Positions 32,366-44,180 of a DNA stretch of 64,000 bases are shown piece by piece. Both the position numbers and the translations under genes were made by a program. The stretch comes from Hypericum androsaemum. Taxonomy: Eukaryota > Streptophyta > Magnoliopsida > Malpighiales > Hypericaceae. The stretch covers positions 2,790,001 to 2,854,000 of the forward strand of contig OZ023184.1 in the NCBI GenBank assembly GCA_963995505.1, written 5' to 3'. The notes beneath the pieces were generated by a model that was given only the letters and a program-made list of their open reading frames with translations, searched no databases and was not told the DNA's origin. Within the stretch, counting starts at the first letter, position 1; every line of letters begins with the position of its first letter.

Positions 32366-33929
32366 TGGGTTAATCACATAAAAAAATGAATCAATTAATG
32401 TTTAGTAGCATGTTATAGCTAATTTCATCTATGTTAAGATTATTATGTTGCTAATTGTAAGTGTGATTGACTTGTTTTATAAGTGTGCAAAATTTATGAT
32501 CGTCAGATCCTTACAAACTTTGGCCTGGTGAACTTAATTTGAGAGTGAATGTTGAAATTAACAAAATGCTAGTTGTAAGTATGGTAAATTTGTTTATAAA
32601 TATGAAAAAATGATTGTTGGATTGAATACATAGTTTTTAATGATATGGTCTATGAGTTAATTAGAGATGCTATATCCAAAGTTGGCATTTAAATTGCGAG
32701 AATATCCCAATTCTAGGAAAAGCTCCTAACAGAAAAGGGTTGCAATGCATGATCGTCGTCAAAAGCTAGCACCTAATTCCTCCTAATTACCCGGGTTATT
32801 CAAATGCCAGATTAGCTAGTGATAATTGCATAGCATCCAAACAAAAAATTTACAGCTATCGAGCAACGCCAACGGATAAAAATTGCTCACATTGGAGATA
32901 CGGTAGGGCTCACCTTAGAAATGTGATCCCAAAAGGTGATCAATGATTAATTCGGCCTCCTAACAAATAACAACATCACCATTACTCACCAGCTTCACGA
33001 GGCCACGAGAAAACCACAATTTAATGTTGACATTTTTTTCGGAATCTCAACGTCTAACACAAAATATTTCGCCAACGTGCCACGACAAAACGGTGATATG
33101 AGAAACATTAATGGGCATCGTGTTTTATAGGAACAATTGACTTTGATATTATTATTATAATCAATATATTTAAATCAATATTCAAAATAATTTATTTGCG
33201 GATATTCAACACTTATAAATAAATCTACTTAATTCAAAAATTCACAAATTATTGCTACATAAAGTAAAATTATATAGGTTAAAGTTTTTTTTAGTACTTT
33301 TTAGTTTTGCACTTCTATACACTACTACTTCCAATTTTAAATTCTCTTAACCAGGTAATACAAGTTTTACCTAGCTGACAACCAATTCACACTCTAACCA
33401 TAGTTACTCGAGCTATCATGCCACATTATTAATTCTAATCTGCGCATCATGTCATCACTAAATTTATCTGCATGACGTGTCACTCCACTAATTTAAAGAA
33501 AAAATTGACATACTCGATAGTATTTAGATTCAACTTGGCACGAGATCAACAATGATCGGGGGTCAACGATATGCATAATATAGAGCATTTCATTCTTGCC
33601 TTCCATAAAAAAAATGGAATTGATTGTTTGATGAAATGAAAATCCTAACTCCCTTGTGAGTAGCGACCAATGGTGAAAAGAGTGATCTATATCAACACCC
33701 CTGCCCCCGTTTATTCTTTTAACAGCGAAGTGTTCTTGACCATTGTCCCGTCATTTTCTCGCAGAAGTGAATGGCCCGTGTCTCTCTATTCAAATCTGGG
33801 AAGCTTCAGATCTTAGCGACAAGGTTTTTCTTATTTGTCGTCGCTCACTGCAAAAATCGTCAACATTGACAAAATGTCGGCCCCAGTATGGCCTAAACGG
33901 CGATTAAAGTTACAGTGAAGGTGTTTTTT
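32366..33929. other. AT-rich intergenic DNA
   Basis: No gene or structured repeat is recognised. Confidence 0.4.
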
Positions 33930-34138
33930 GACGAATTACTCTCAAGTCCCTTACCTTTGGTCACCCTCCCCCTAGAGTCTCTAGTTTTTGAAAAATGATT
34001 GTTCCATCCCTAAGTTTTGATGATAATAGACTCTCGGGTCCTTGGAGCCAGAATATTCCTTTTTCACCGGTGAACTCCCATTTGAAATGATCAAAATACC
34101 CTCCATTGTTAAATTTTACTCTAACAACATTTAATTAA

Positions 34139-35454
34139 GGGCAAATTATCATCACGTCCCTGTACTTTGGTCACCCTCCCCCTAGGGTCCCTGGAGCCGG
34201 AATATTCTTTTTTTTCCGGTGAACTCCCACTTGAAATATCCAAAATGCCCTCCTCCTTTGTTAAATATTACTCCACCCTATTAAAAAATTTAAAGCCCAA
34301 AAAACAAAAAAATTTGTGGCTGGGGAAATCGGGACAACATCAACCTTCAAATTGGGAAATCCCCAATTCTCAGGGATGAACCCTAAATCCCAATTGCAAA
34401 ATTTTCTTCTCTCCCTCGTCTCACACACATCGAAGTGGGTTGATGAAGGCCTCGATTGAGGTCTCGGAGAGGTAGTAGGTCGCGTGGAGTTCAAAAATGT
34501 GTCGACGGCGAGCTCATTCCTTCGCTTCTTCCTTAGCCATTTTGTCTTCGTTTCACCTGGTTGGAAAGAGGGTCTCTCCGACATTGGAACAACGACGAGA
34601 AGGTCTCTCCGGCATCGTCGGGACAACGGTGAGCTCCCGGGGATTTGGATTAAATGACAACAACGAGAAGGTCTCTCCGGCATCGTCGGGACAACGACGA
34701 GTTCACGGGGATTTGGATTAAATAATAACCCAAGAAGGTACAGAAAACAAAACCTAAAAACTAGCCAACAAGAAGGCGGGATGGCGACGAGGTCAGACCA
34801 GGACATGGACGACGATGACTAGATGAAGGGAACTGTGTGGGGTTCAAAAGTAAAGAAGTTAAGACAAGGGATCTCCTTTTGTGTTTTTGGCCTCTTGAAA
34901 ATTAGTAAAGACAAGGAATCTTCTTTCCTTTGATTGTTTTCTATGGTTCAAAAGTTGTAGCTTAGGTGCTTTTTCATCTGAAGGTACTAATTTGGGTTTA
35001 TTTGTTAATATTGGGTATATCGTCTCCATTGCTTTGAAAATTGAGGAGAAGAGCATACCTTTTTAATTGTGAACCTGTTGCAGTATAAGTAGTCAACGAA
35101 TACTGACTAAAGTTTAGGTTTATTTCCTAGTATGATGTTTGGATGTTCTTTAGATTGATTCCAATCTGGTTTGAAAAATTTAGGGTTGAGATTTTGGTTG
35201 AAGATATGAAGAAGATGATGAAGTGTGAGAAGGTGAATGTGAAGGAGAAGCAAAGATTGATTTTTTATTTTTTTTGTGAGAGGGCATTTTGAATATTTTA
35301 AGTGAGAGTTCATCGGAGAAAAAAGAATATTCCGGCTCCAGGGACCTGAGAGTCTATTATCATCAAAACTTAGGGATGGGACAATCATTTTCCAAAAGTC
35401 AGGGACCCTATGAGGAGGGCGACCAAAGTACAGGGACGTGAGAGTAATTTGCCC
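34139..35454. mobile_element. Nested Mutator-like element
   Basis: 1316 bp from GGGCAAATTATC to GAGAGTAATTTGCCC, flanked by 9-bp repeats TTTAATTAA (34130-34138) and TTCAATTAA (35455-35463) with one mismatch. Arms share the words GTCCCTGTACTTTGGTCACC and TTCCGGTGAACTCCCACTTG with the host element, so both belong to related subfamilies. The interior at 34380-34830 is GC-rich with a 68-bp tandem duplication. I recognise no protein family in it. Confidence 0.85.
34590..34727. repeat. 68-bp tandem duplication inside the nested element
   Basis: Two adjacent units beginning at about 34597 and 34665 share GAGAAGGTCTCTCCGGCATC and later GGGGATTTGGATTAAAT, with a few differences. Confidence 0.85.
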
Positions 35455-35679
35455 TTCAATTAAACATCAACAATATTCAAATAAACGTAAAAAATATCTA
35501 ATTAATCTAATCCGTACACAAGAATCCCATGTGCAAAGCCACGAATTTCTAATTATGGGGACAAATTCCTACATAATTTCCCACGAAGTTCTAATTCTTC
35601 TGATGCATGAGTGGGTTTTCTGGGAATCAATAAGAACCAGAATCTTACTTTTTTCTCTTAATCAAATCCACTCAACTCA

Positions 35680-35870
35680 CGACGGAGAGGACAGCCGCGA
35701 CGGAGAGGAGAGCGAGGAGGACGGCTGCGACGGGGAGGAGAGCGAGGATGACGGCCGCGACGAAGAGGAGAGTGAGAAGGACGGTCGCGACGGGGAGGAG
35801 AGCGAAGAGGACGGTTGTGACGGGAAGGAGAGTGAGGAGGCCGGCCGCAATGGGGAGGAGAGCGAGTAGG
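35680..35870 (+). repeat. 30-bp tandem repeat encoding an acidic decapeptide
   Basis: About six imperfect 30-bp units read in one frame as DGEESEEDGR/DGEESEEDGC, ending at a TAG at about 35867. The open frame begins upstream in non-repeat sequence at 35438. It is in the interior of the Mutator-like element and probably derives from captured or expanded coding DNA. No function is assigned. Confidence 0.7.
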
Positions 35871-35984
35871 CTCTCCCTTACGAATCCCTTCTCGAGGTCG
35901 ACCACCTGGAGGCCGGAGAAGTCGGTGGCCCTGACGACGATGATGAGGTTAGGCTAATTGCTAGGAGGGAGTCGACAGCGGGGA

Positions 35985-36160
35985 ACTCAGCGAGGATGGT
36001 GTGCTGGGTCTCGACGAGTACCTCAAAGTCAGGGCCCAGAGTCCTTCCAGCATCGACATCCTGGACTGGGGCCCCGACAAGCAACGCCGCGTGTACGAGG
36101 TCATTGCCGACTTCGAGAAGCAGAGCGTTGACCGCCTCCAAATCATGCCCGATTTAATTA
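35985..36160 (+). pseudogene. Captured fragment resembling a plant HAD-superfamily hydrolase
   Basis: The frame starting near 35985 reads through LDEYLKVRAQSPSSIDIL, then WGPDKQRRVYEVIADFEKQ and DRLQIMP. From memory of the family, this looks like the cap region of plant HAD phosphatase-like proteins (At2g33255-like). Part of the usual SGIDILHHIE-type spacing is missing, and the frame ends soon after at element sequence. It lacks the N-terminal DxD catalytic motif and cannot be an enzyme. It lies between the arms of the 33930-36498 element. Confidence 0.5.
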
Positions 36161-36498
36161 GGGGTTGTTTGCTGGGAGTTTGGTTTTTCATTACAGGGTT
36201 TGAAGGTCACATTTGGTGCTTATTATGAAGAAAAATTATCTGGGTGATGATTTAATTAGGGGTTGTTTTCGATTTGGGTTGTTTCATGTTAGGTGTTCTA
36301 ATTAAAATTAAAAATTTTTAGAATTAGGTATTTTGGTCATTTCAAGTGGGGGGTTCACCGGAGAAAATGGAATATTCCGACTCCAGAGACCCGAGAGTCT
36401 ATTATCATCAAAACTTAGAGACGGGACAATCATTTTCCAAAAGTCAGGGACTTTAGAGGGAAGGTGACCAAAGGTCAACGACTTGAGAATAATTTATC

Positions 36499-37946
36499 TT
36501 TTTTTGGTACAGTCTGAATTGATTGTAAATTGGGCATGCTTTTATAAACCCGTCAATAACCATTACTAATGAATTTGTTATTATGGCAATCATGTGTGTA
36601 GCTTTTCTTCCTAAACAAATCATGAGTGTAATTACAACAATATAATAATTTAAAACCCTTGAATCGGACGAGATCGGTCGAACCAAACCAAAAAACATAG
36701 CAAGTCATTTTCCGTTCGTTTAGAAACCGTTGCATGAAATAGAGGGAAGCTGGGCGGCAAATAAAGTCAAGGCACTCGGCCGGTCCCCGTTTAATAATGT
36801 CGTAAAACTGACATGAGAATTTAATTGCCTCTGCCCACTGCCGGGAAAAATCGTTCCAATTGGTACTCCCGTACTTGTAGTTAACGGGACTAACATTTAA
36901 AAGTTTACTACGTTATTTTTATTTTGGATAAAAACACGTTGTTTCATTGCTTCGTGGGCTGGTAAATGGCTATTCATGCCCTTCATCGATGATAAAGAGA
37001 GGTAAAATATGGCAAAAAGATTCCTAACAAATTTGAACATTATCCTATTAATACAACTCGAATAAGAAGTTGATAATTAATTTAGAAAAATCTCTAACAA
37101 TCTCTTAACCGTAGAAAAGGATTCTTTGGTATACGGGAAAGCAATCGGGGGGATAATATACGATTAATGTATGGAGCCGGCCGGTGCTAAAGCTTTAAGA
37201 AAAGGCCCACTAAGGAATACCAAAAAAAAAGGAATACTAAACACAAAGGTCTAATCAATATTTATTATTTTGTACACGAATTCCATTACAAAATATATAT
37301 TTGTAACAACGAAGCAGTACCACAAATCAAATAAATAAACGATGAAGGAGGTATAGTGGGGTTGGATTCGGTGGGGACAACTCATGTCTCTACTGAAATT
37401 GATCAAGTGATTTTGGTTATAGACACGATTTTTTATGAATGTCAGATCTCTAGACACAATTTTTAATAAAATCTGATGGTCCAAATGAAATTCTCTCTGT
37501 AGGGACGACTTTTATGTTGTCCTCACTCAATCCAAAACCGGTATGGTATGGTATAGTGGTAGGAAAATGGGTCGCAAAAAGCTAATTAGTTTCCTCCCAA
37601 TTATTGCCAACTCATTTGCATCCTTTTGTCAGGATATGCAAATTTTGATTTAATTAACGTCCACGTGTCAGCATTATTCTTCAGCTCAGAATCTGAGTGG
37701 GCATGGCCAAAACAACCAACTAAAGTCCAGCTATCTCCATTAATTGTTTCATGTGACGATAAAGATCAGGTATTCTTATTCCGTAATACTTTTTTCCGTA
37801 GAAATCATTTATTCGGATTTGTAATGATTTGAGTGGGCCAAATTATTGTTTTAATATTTTACGTTAGATATGAAGATTCTAATATATTGTTGAATTGAGT
37901 TATTCTCGTACTCATTATTGTCCTCAAACAATTTCGTTTCATTACA
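36499..37946. other. AT-rich intergenic DNA
   Basis: No supported gene, RNA gene or structured repeat. Confidence 0.4.
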
Positions 37947-38424
37947 TGTTGGTCAAATCAATGTGGTTCGGCCTAATGCATATGTCCACGGGAAAAAATG
38001 AAAACTTTTATTGATAATACCGAGTCACAAAGCCTTACAAGATCTTAGGGTAACATGACTTTATATAGAGGCAAACCATTGTACATCAAGTAAGCTATAT
38101 ATGTCGAATTATGAGTCAAAATTGAGTCCGAATAGAATAGAAAATAAATCTCATGTTTTTCTATTTCTCGCCACTCGTCCCCAACAATCTCGACCTTGGC
38201 GAGAAATCATCCTGTGGACGAACCATGAAGCTACACTTGAATTTCAACAAACTATACCTTAACGAAACACCGCCCCATGAAGAACCATGAAGAACCACGA
38301 GAACTTGCAAACCAATTTGGCTCCACCAACTCCACCTCGAATCATAGATATAACCGCTATCAATAATACCATCTCAACTTTCTCTCTTCCTTTTTTTTCA
38401 ATCACTCGGAGCCAACTCCTAAGC

Positions 38425-39060
38425 TCAAGTAACTTCCGAGCTTGCTTGGCGTCTTTTCTCCAACCTCCATTGAACCCCAACTAGCAAGTCCACCCGCTGA
38501 AGCAACCTTGCGACTAATAGACACTCTTCTATTTTCCCGGTCATCCCCATGCTCCTCAACCTTGAACCACTTTTCTGCTGGACTTTTTTGCCTCGAACCA
38601 ATGCTACATGCCATAGCATACAATGGGTAACCTTTTGTTCCACCAAGTAGAATCTCGACATGTCATGAACTTCACCGTTCAGCTTTGAGTGAGATACTCG
38701 ATTCGTCTGTGGTGCTACCAATGGCTTCGCATTCCCCATGCAAAACCTACCGAACACCTTTGGCGTGCACGTGCCTTTTGACAACCATAGCGAAAATTTG
38801 TTAACTTTATCTCTGCGAATCCCAACTCTACTCAAACTATTCATGTCAAGCCTTCGCTCCATCATACAAGAGCGTTCCCCCTCTCCATCGGAACACAATG
38901 AGGTAATTTCACCTACAACCGTGTTCCCCACTAACCTATAGGTGTTCCTAGCATCCCTTTCACCCTTCATCACCACCACAGCATCCTTCTCCACCTTCAT
39001 TAGCCCGCCTAAAATCTTATAGTTGTACCCACTATAATTCAAGGCTCCTAATGAGATCAA
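38425..39060 (-). pseudogene. Pre-integrase-like and downstream remnant of the gag-only Copia family
   Basis: An open frame of 211 codons begins MISLGALNYSGYNYKILGG, the same stretch as in the copy at 21287-22335. It continues through ERDARNTYRLVGNTVVGEI and into sequence shared with the other copy that has no RT or integrase motif. A stop near 39282 and further breaks separate it from the gag frame upstream. It is probably an accidental open stretch over the deletion scar of the family. Confidence 0.6.
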
Positions 39061-39281
39061 ATTCTTTTCTAACTTCGGAATATGTCTAACTTCGGAATAT
39101 GTCTAACCCCACACAATTTGCTCTCAACACCATCCTACATCTTAATCCGGATATCACCTGTGCTAGTAATTCTACAAGTAGAACCATCACCCATAGTCAC
39201 CATACCTAAATCAATGAACTTGTAAGTGTCGAACCAGCCTCTCATGGGCGTCATGTGGAAAGAGCAAGCGCTATCCAAAAT

Positions 39282-40013
39282 TCAGGAATCAGAAAGCTTT
39301 GGACCTAATAAGACAGAAAGAACATCACCATCCCACTCGTCCGAATATGAGGCCATATTTACAGAACCTGATCTTTTTCTCTTTTGATCCCTAGTTCTTC
39401 TTAGACAATCCTTCTTCACGTGCCCCTTTTCTCTGCACTCGAAGCAATTTTCTTTGAACCTCATTGATCCCAGCTTGGATCTCTTTCCATCTCTTTCTCC
39501 TCCTCGACCATGGCTACCCCTCATAACCAGCCCCACTGCTTGATCATCGCCAGTTTTCCTTCTTTGATAAAATTCTAGCAGAGCACTTGTGATATCTTCT
39601 AATACCAGAGACTCTTTTCCCCAAGTTAGAGTTGTAACTAAATTTTCGTAGGAGTCAGGTAAGGAATTCAGCAGCAATAATGCCTTGTCTTCTTCCTCGA
39701 ACTTCACATCAACCTTTCTCAAGTCACTCACAAGTTGACTGAAACCATTAATATGTTGGCTCAAATCTGAGCCCTCCTTCATCTTGAGCCCGTACAATCT
39801 TTGCTTAAGATAAAACTTGTTCGACAAAGACTTAGACATATAACTTGCATCTAATTTTTTCCATACCTCAGCTGGTGACTCCTCATCCATGACGTGATAC
39901 ATCACATCATCCACCAAGCACAAGTAAATTATCGCCACCTCATTGTCCCTCATCTTCTTCCACTCTTGCTCCTCTATCTTCTCGGGCTTCTTCTCCGAGA
40001 GCGCGATGACCAT
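39282..40013 (-). pseudogene. Copia gag with CCHC zinc knuckle (truncated)
   Basis: A 243-codon frame with a UBN2-type gag core (SPAEVWKKLDASYMSKSLSN, DLSQHINGFSQLVSDL, ALLLLNSLPDSYENL) and the zinc knuckle CFECREKGHVKKDC near residue 200. It stops just before the protease motif (a stop replaces the residue before ILDSA). The true N-terminus lies upstream (ALVKFDG, near 40080) but is broken by stops. It is better preserved than the copy at 21287-22335. Confidence 0.8.
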
Positions 40014-40426
40014 CCCTTATGGCACAAGGAGATCCTTGATACACCTTTTCCATAACCCAAAATTCTATAAACCATCGAACTTCACTAGAGCATAATTCGC
40101 GCCGTGATCTGATATCCTCTAACCTTAGCTCTTGATACCACTGTTATGAATTCATCAACTTCGAAAACAATACGCATAAAGAATACATACACAAAAGATT
40201 AAGTAGTTCGGCCTAATGCCTACGTCCACGGGGAGAAATGAGAACTTTTATTGATGATACCGGGTCACAAAGCCTTACAAAACCTTAGGGTAACATACCT
40301 TTATATAGATGCAAACTCTTGTACATCAAGTAAGCTATATATGTCAAATTAGGAGTCCAAAATTGGGTCTGAATTGAATAGGAAATAAGTTCATGCTTTT
40401 CTATTTCTCGCCACTCGTTCCCAACA

Positions 40427-43400
40427 TATTTCGTTTTAGAGAGCGTGTTGAAATTGTCACGTTGTTAGGTTTTGGTCTAGACCACTTAATATCCAGACAC
40501 CAGTGCATCGACTAATCCAAGTTCGAATCGGTTAGGACCTTTGAAAGGTGACAAAAATTTTCTATCAAATATTTAACAATGCTACGGTCCTGGGGGCTTA
40601 AACTCGAGACCTATTTGTTAAGCTAAAACAATGACCTCGCTAGTTGATCTAAGTACTTCTTGGTTGCTAGTTACAATAATTGTGAATTTATTTATATGTA
40701 TAAAAAATTTATCAATATATTACTTTCAAATTTTGGGTTGAATATAGAAATTCTAACATCAGCTAATCTAATTTTGAGTAAGATTAATTACAAAAAATAT
40801 CAGCCTACCAAATTTTTACCATGTTGCATCATCAAGATTTGAACTCCACACATCTAGTTAACATAGTTTAACACAATGTTAGCTCGTTTCTTTGTTTTGT
40901 GTTTCTAATTACGTAGTAGTTGAGTTCTAAAACCATCAGCTTCCGACTAATTAGGCTTTTTATCGACTAAAGTTTGGGTTAGTGGGAACCCGCTTGGGAA
41001 GAATCAAAAACAGGTATCGTTAACGGTGGCAATCATTATCAAATCACTCTCTCAAATAAATAAATATTAATTAAGAAAAAAATCAAATCGAAGTTAATGG
41101 AACTTATCTGTCTAGATATTTTTTAGTTATATAAAAAACTGTACATGAAGCTTCTTATTGCCACTTGCTAGTGCTCTTTTTGGCTGTTTGGCAACCTGTA
41201 AAACATTGAACTGTAAGATTACAGCTATGATCTACTCAAAAAAACTGCGAGAGAGGATTTTTTAACATTTGATAGCTTACACCTGAAAACAACTGATGAA
41301 TCGATGGAAACATTGGAGATCCTAAAATTTGTTTCAATTAATCATATCAATTAATGGATGATAAAATCTCACATCAAATTTGTTCATCGTGCATAGATGG
41401 AGTTAAAGTTTTGGCCAGATAAATTTTGTTAGAGAGATGTGCTGAGATTAATCATTTGATATTATTTTAAATGCTAAAAATTTATCAATTGATTATCTTA
41501 AGATTTTATATTTGATATACTAACAATTGAGGGGAGATAGTTGGCGGGAGGGAACCTTCTTGTAAATTGTAACCACTTTTCAACTTACGACTAAACTGAA
41601 ACTAGTTGTCATTAATAGTCAAATTCGTCCGATTTACAGGGACCAAATAGAATTTGATTAAATGAAACAGAGTTAAATAAAAGAGAACGGACAATATAAA
41701 ACCAATTCTCTTCCCTTAAAAAACACCATGGCCAAAGTTTCTTTCAAAGCAGAGTATTAAAATGTCATTATTCTTCCAAATACAGAGTTCTGAAAATCGC
41801 AACATTGTTACATATTTGTTGGAAGAGTACAATTTCAAACATTATACTCAACTCAAACATGAATTAAAATCTCATTAGTGAATCCAGGTACAACTTTGTA
41901 TAAATAAAAATAGACTTTTCTAGCAAAGGACAACAGGAATTAGCTAGGTTTATGAATGATGAATGAAATGGGTAATAAATTTTTTGAGAATAAATGGGTA
42001 ATAATTCGATGCACCATAGGTAGTGCAAGTTGCTGCCATGCCTACACGTTGGCCATCGAACGCATGCATGTTTTACCTTATTGTATTATTTTATAATTGA
42101 TCATCAGATTCGTGCCATTTTTGTCCTTCTCTCCACTTGATTGATATTTGTTTAGGAACTTTTTCCCATTTCGATCCTTTTTTTTTCTCTTTCCATTTTC
42201 CACACCATCTCCCACCTTTAATTCTTAAAATGCGGCCACTTTTTTATTTTCTTCAAAGCACATCACACGCAACCGAATTGTACGAACACCAGATGCGATG
42301 ATTGTCATGTTTTCACCTAATGTGGATGACATGGATGTCACAAACTACCAAAGCTCAAACCTAATTAATTTTTGTTTTTTTCCCTTCAAAATAGTATATT
42401 TTTTCGTACAAACCGGCGGTTCGTAAACTGCTCTGAACCTTGGGGATCGAAGTTTCGAGTAATGTTCGTTATTCCGGGAACCTTGAATTGGCAGTTTCCA
42501 AATTGTCGATTACGGTTTAGTAACCGTGGCCACCCATTCCACCTATGCCTTTCAGTAATCAGATATTTCCTGAAATTGATCTCTCGGGTGGGACAAGATT
42601 TAGTGCCGGAGGTCCACTCTACCACGGTTTTCAAGGATTTTTATTGAAGGATACGCATAAATTTTTTTGAAAAAATGTGGAAACACGGGGGACAAAATGA
42701 AAAAATTTCACAACCATTGAATCTTAACTGGATAAACCATTGAATCGTAACAGACTAAACTATTGAATCGTAACTGGATAATTAGAATGGTCTCGATTTA
42801 TTCAGGACGGGATAAAAATAGATCATTGAATCATAACTGAGAAGACCACTGAATCACAACTGAATAGACTATTAGATCATCTAGAACGGTCCTGGTTGGA
42901 TTTGCCCTTTGAGGACGAAATTCGCTCCCCTCTCAGATGGGCGACGATCAGGGACATCATTTCGGTTAGTCCAACCATTAGAGAACTAAATATTTGATGA
43001 AGGATAAGGTGCGTAACAATTTTGGTACAGATACACAGCATACCGAGCAAGTTTAGGATATTTGGATGAAAATCGTTCTTGGCTTATTCCATCTAATGAC
43101 TAGAATTTGGCTGGATATTTTGGAGTTATAAGGTTTAATTGGGTTTCATTATTCGAGTTGTATTCCAGCTTTATTTTTTTTATTATTGAAAAAATGCCCC
43201 TAGTTGAAATAGGGGCCTTATGTAACTGGACTATTCGGAAATGCTGTTTTGATTTAATTTCACGAATTTCAATCTCGAAAATGTATAATTAGCTAAAATT
43301 TAAATATTATTCAATTCAATTTTTGTTGAAAATTAATGATATATTGATCTCAAAAGTATATACAAGAGATGGAGGTGTTGGTGACCCCAGAGTGAAGACG

Positions 43401-43610
43401 CTCGGCCTACTAAAACCAACTACAACTCAATGACCTTCTCAAGTTCCCCCGGCCCAAAACGACACCAAATGGAAAGATTGACATGGATATGAAACTGATT
43501 GCCAACATCTTACTATAATATTACTATAATAATGTAAACCCTCTTTTTTGGTCTGCCGCATAGAAATGTCGATACTACCCTTCTCCAACCTTTCAACTAT
43601 TAACCAAAAA
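40427..43610. other. AT-rich intergenic DNA
   Basis: About 3 kb without a supported gene. A 23-bp tandem repeat lies at 42713-42781. A short ORF at 42372-42647 has no recognisable motif and no coding look. Confidence 0.4.
42713..42781. repeat. 23-bp tandem repeat, three units
   Basis: Units of ACCATTGAATCGTAACTGGA type start at about 42713, 42736 and 42759. Two or three more decayed units follow at about 42826-42885. Confidence 0.75.
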
Positions 43611-44180
43611 AATAGACGATCTAGCCACAGAGGCTGGGGTTGGAGCAGAAGGAGGAGGCGCCGAAGCGAAGGAGCGCGGGGGAGACGGGGACGGGATCAG
43701 AGAATTTATTGTGAGAGACGTTGAAGGCTGCAAGTGAGGACTGATTGAAAGCGGGGAGGGAGCCGGCGAAGCGATTGAACCGGAGATCGAGGGTGGTGAG
43801 GCGGCGGAGAGAGAGGATGGAGGCGGGGAGGTTGCCGGAGAGGCGGTTATAAGAGAGGTCTAGGGTTTTAAGTCGGTGGAGGGAGACGAGAGATGTCGGG
43901 ACGGAAAAAATAAAGTTGTTATGGTCGAGGAAGAGGGCCTTTAGGTTGGTGAGGGAGGAAAGGTCCGGGATGGCCCCGGAGAGGGAAAGGTCCTGGAGGC
44001 TGAGGACGTGGAGCTAGTCGAGGAGCGAGACCGTGTTGGGCGTGGCGACGATGTTTAGGAGGAGATTCTGGAGGACGAGCTTCGTGACGCGGTGGTTAGG
44101 GGAGAATTGGACGCTGGCCCATGTGCACTAGCTGGCGGAGGTGTTGGCAGAGTAAGAGAGGGAGTCGGTGAGATCTGGCT
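43611..44180 (-). pseudogene. LRR receptor-like kinase ectodomain pseudogene
   Basis: Reading the minus strand from about 44178 gives LTDSLSYSANTSA, then leucine-rich repeats ([70 protein letters not shown]). An [11 protein letters not shown] cap region follows. It resembles the extracellular part of LRR class III receptor-like kinases. Three in-frame stops interrupt it: in the N-terminal cap, in VSLLD*LHVLSL, and directly after PSLCG. No transmembrane or kinase part follows. It is a decayed single-exon fragment, either captured or left from a dispersed duplication. Confidence 0.85.

Larger units (their letters stand above)
33930..36498. mobile_element. Mutator-like element carrying a captured HAD-hydrolase-like fragment
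   Basis: The left arm (GAATTACTCTCAAGTCCC... through CCGGTGAACTCCCATTTGAAA) returns inverted at the right end (36335-36498). The left arm is split by a nested element at 34139-35454. The interior at 35680-36170 is GC-rich and holds a 30-bp acidic repeat and a host-gene-like piece. T-rich flanks hide the TSD, so the outer borders are approximate. This is a Pack-MULE-type arrangement: terminal arms with gene pieces and no transposase. Confidence 0.75.
37947..40426 (-). mobile_element. Second copy of the gag-only Copia family
   Basis: On the minus strand the 5' LTR is 40142-40426 (TGTTGGGAACGAGTGGCGAG...CATAACA), the PBS GTGGTATCAAGAG follows at once, and the 3' LTR is about 37947-38186 with its outer end shortened or diverged. 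The interior (about 2 kb) aligns in order with the element at 20991-23269: gag, zinc knuckle, protease start, pre-integrase-like part and a shared 3' segment. No integrase core, RT or RNase H is seen. No clean TSD is found. Confidence 0.85.

Noticed and set aside
42372..42647. 91-aa ORF
   Set aside because: It is open on both strands with no motif, in intergenic DNA. There is no support for a gene.
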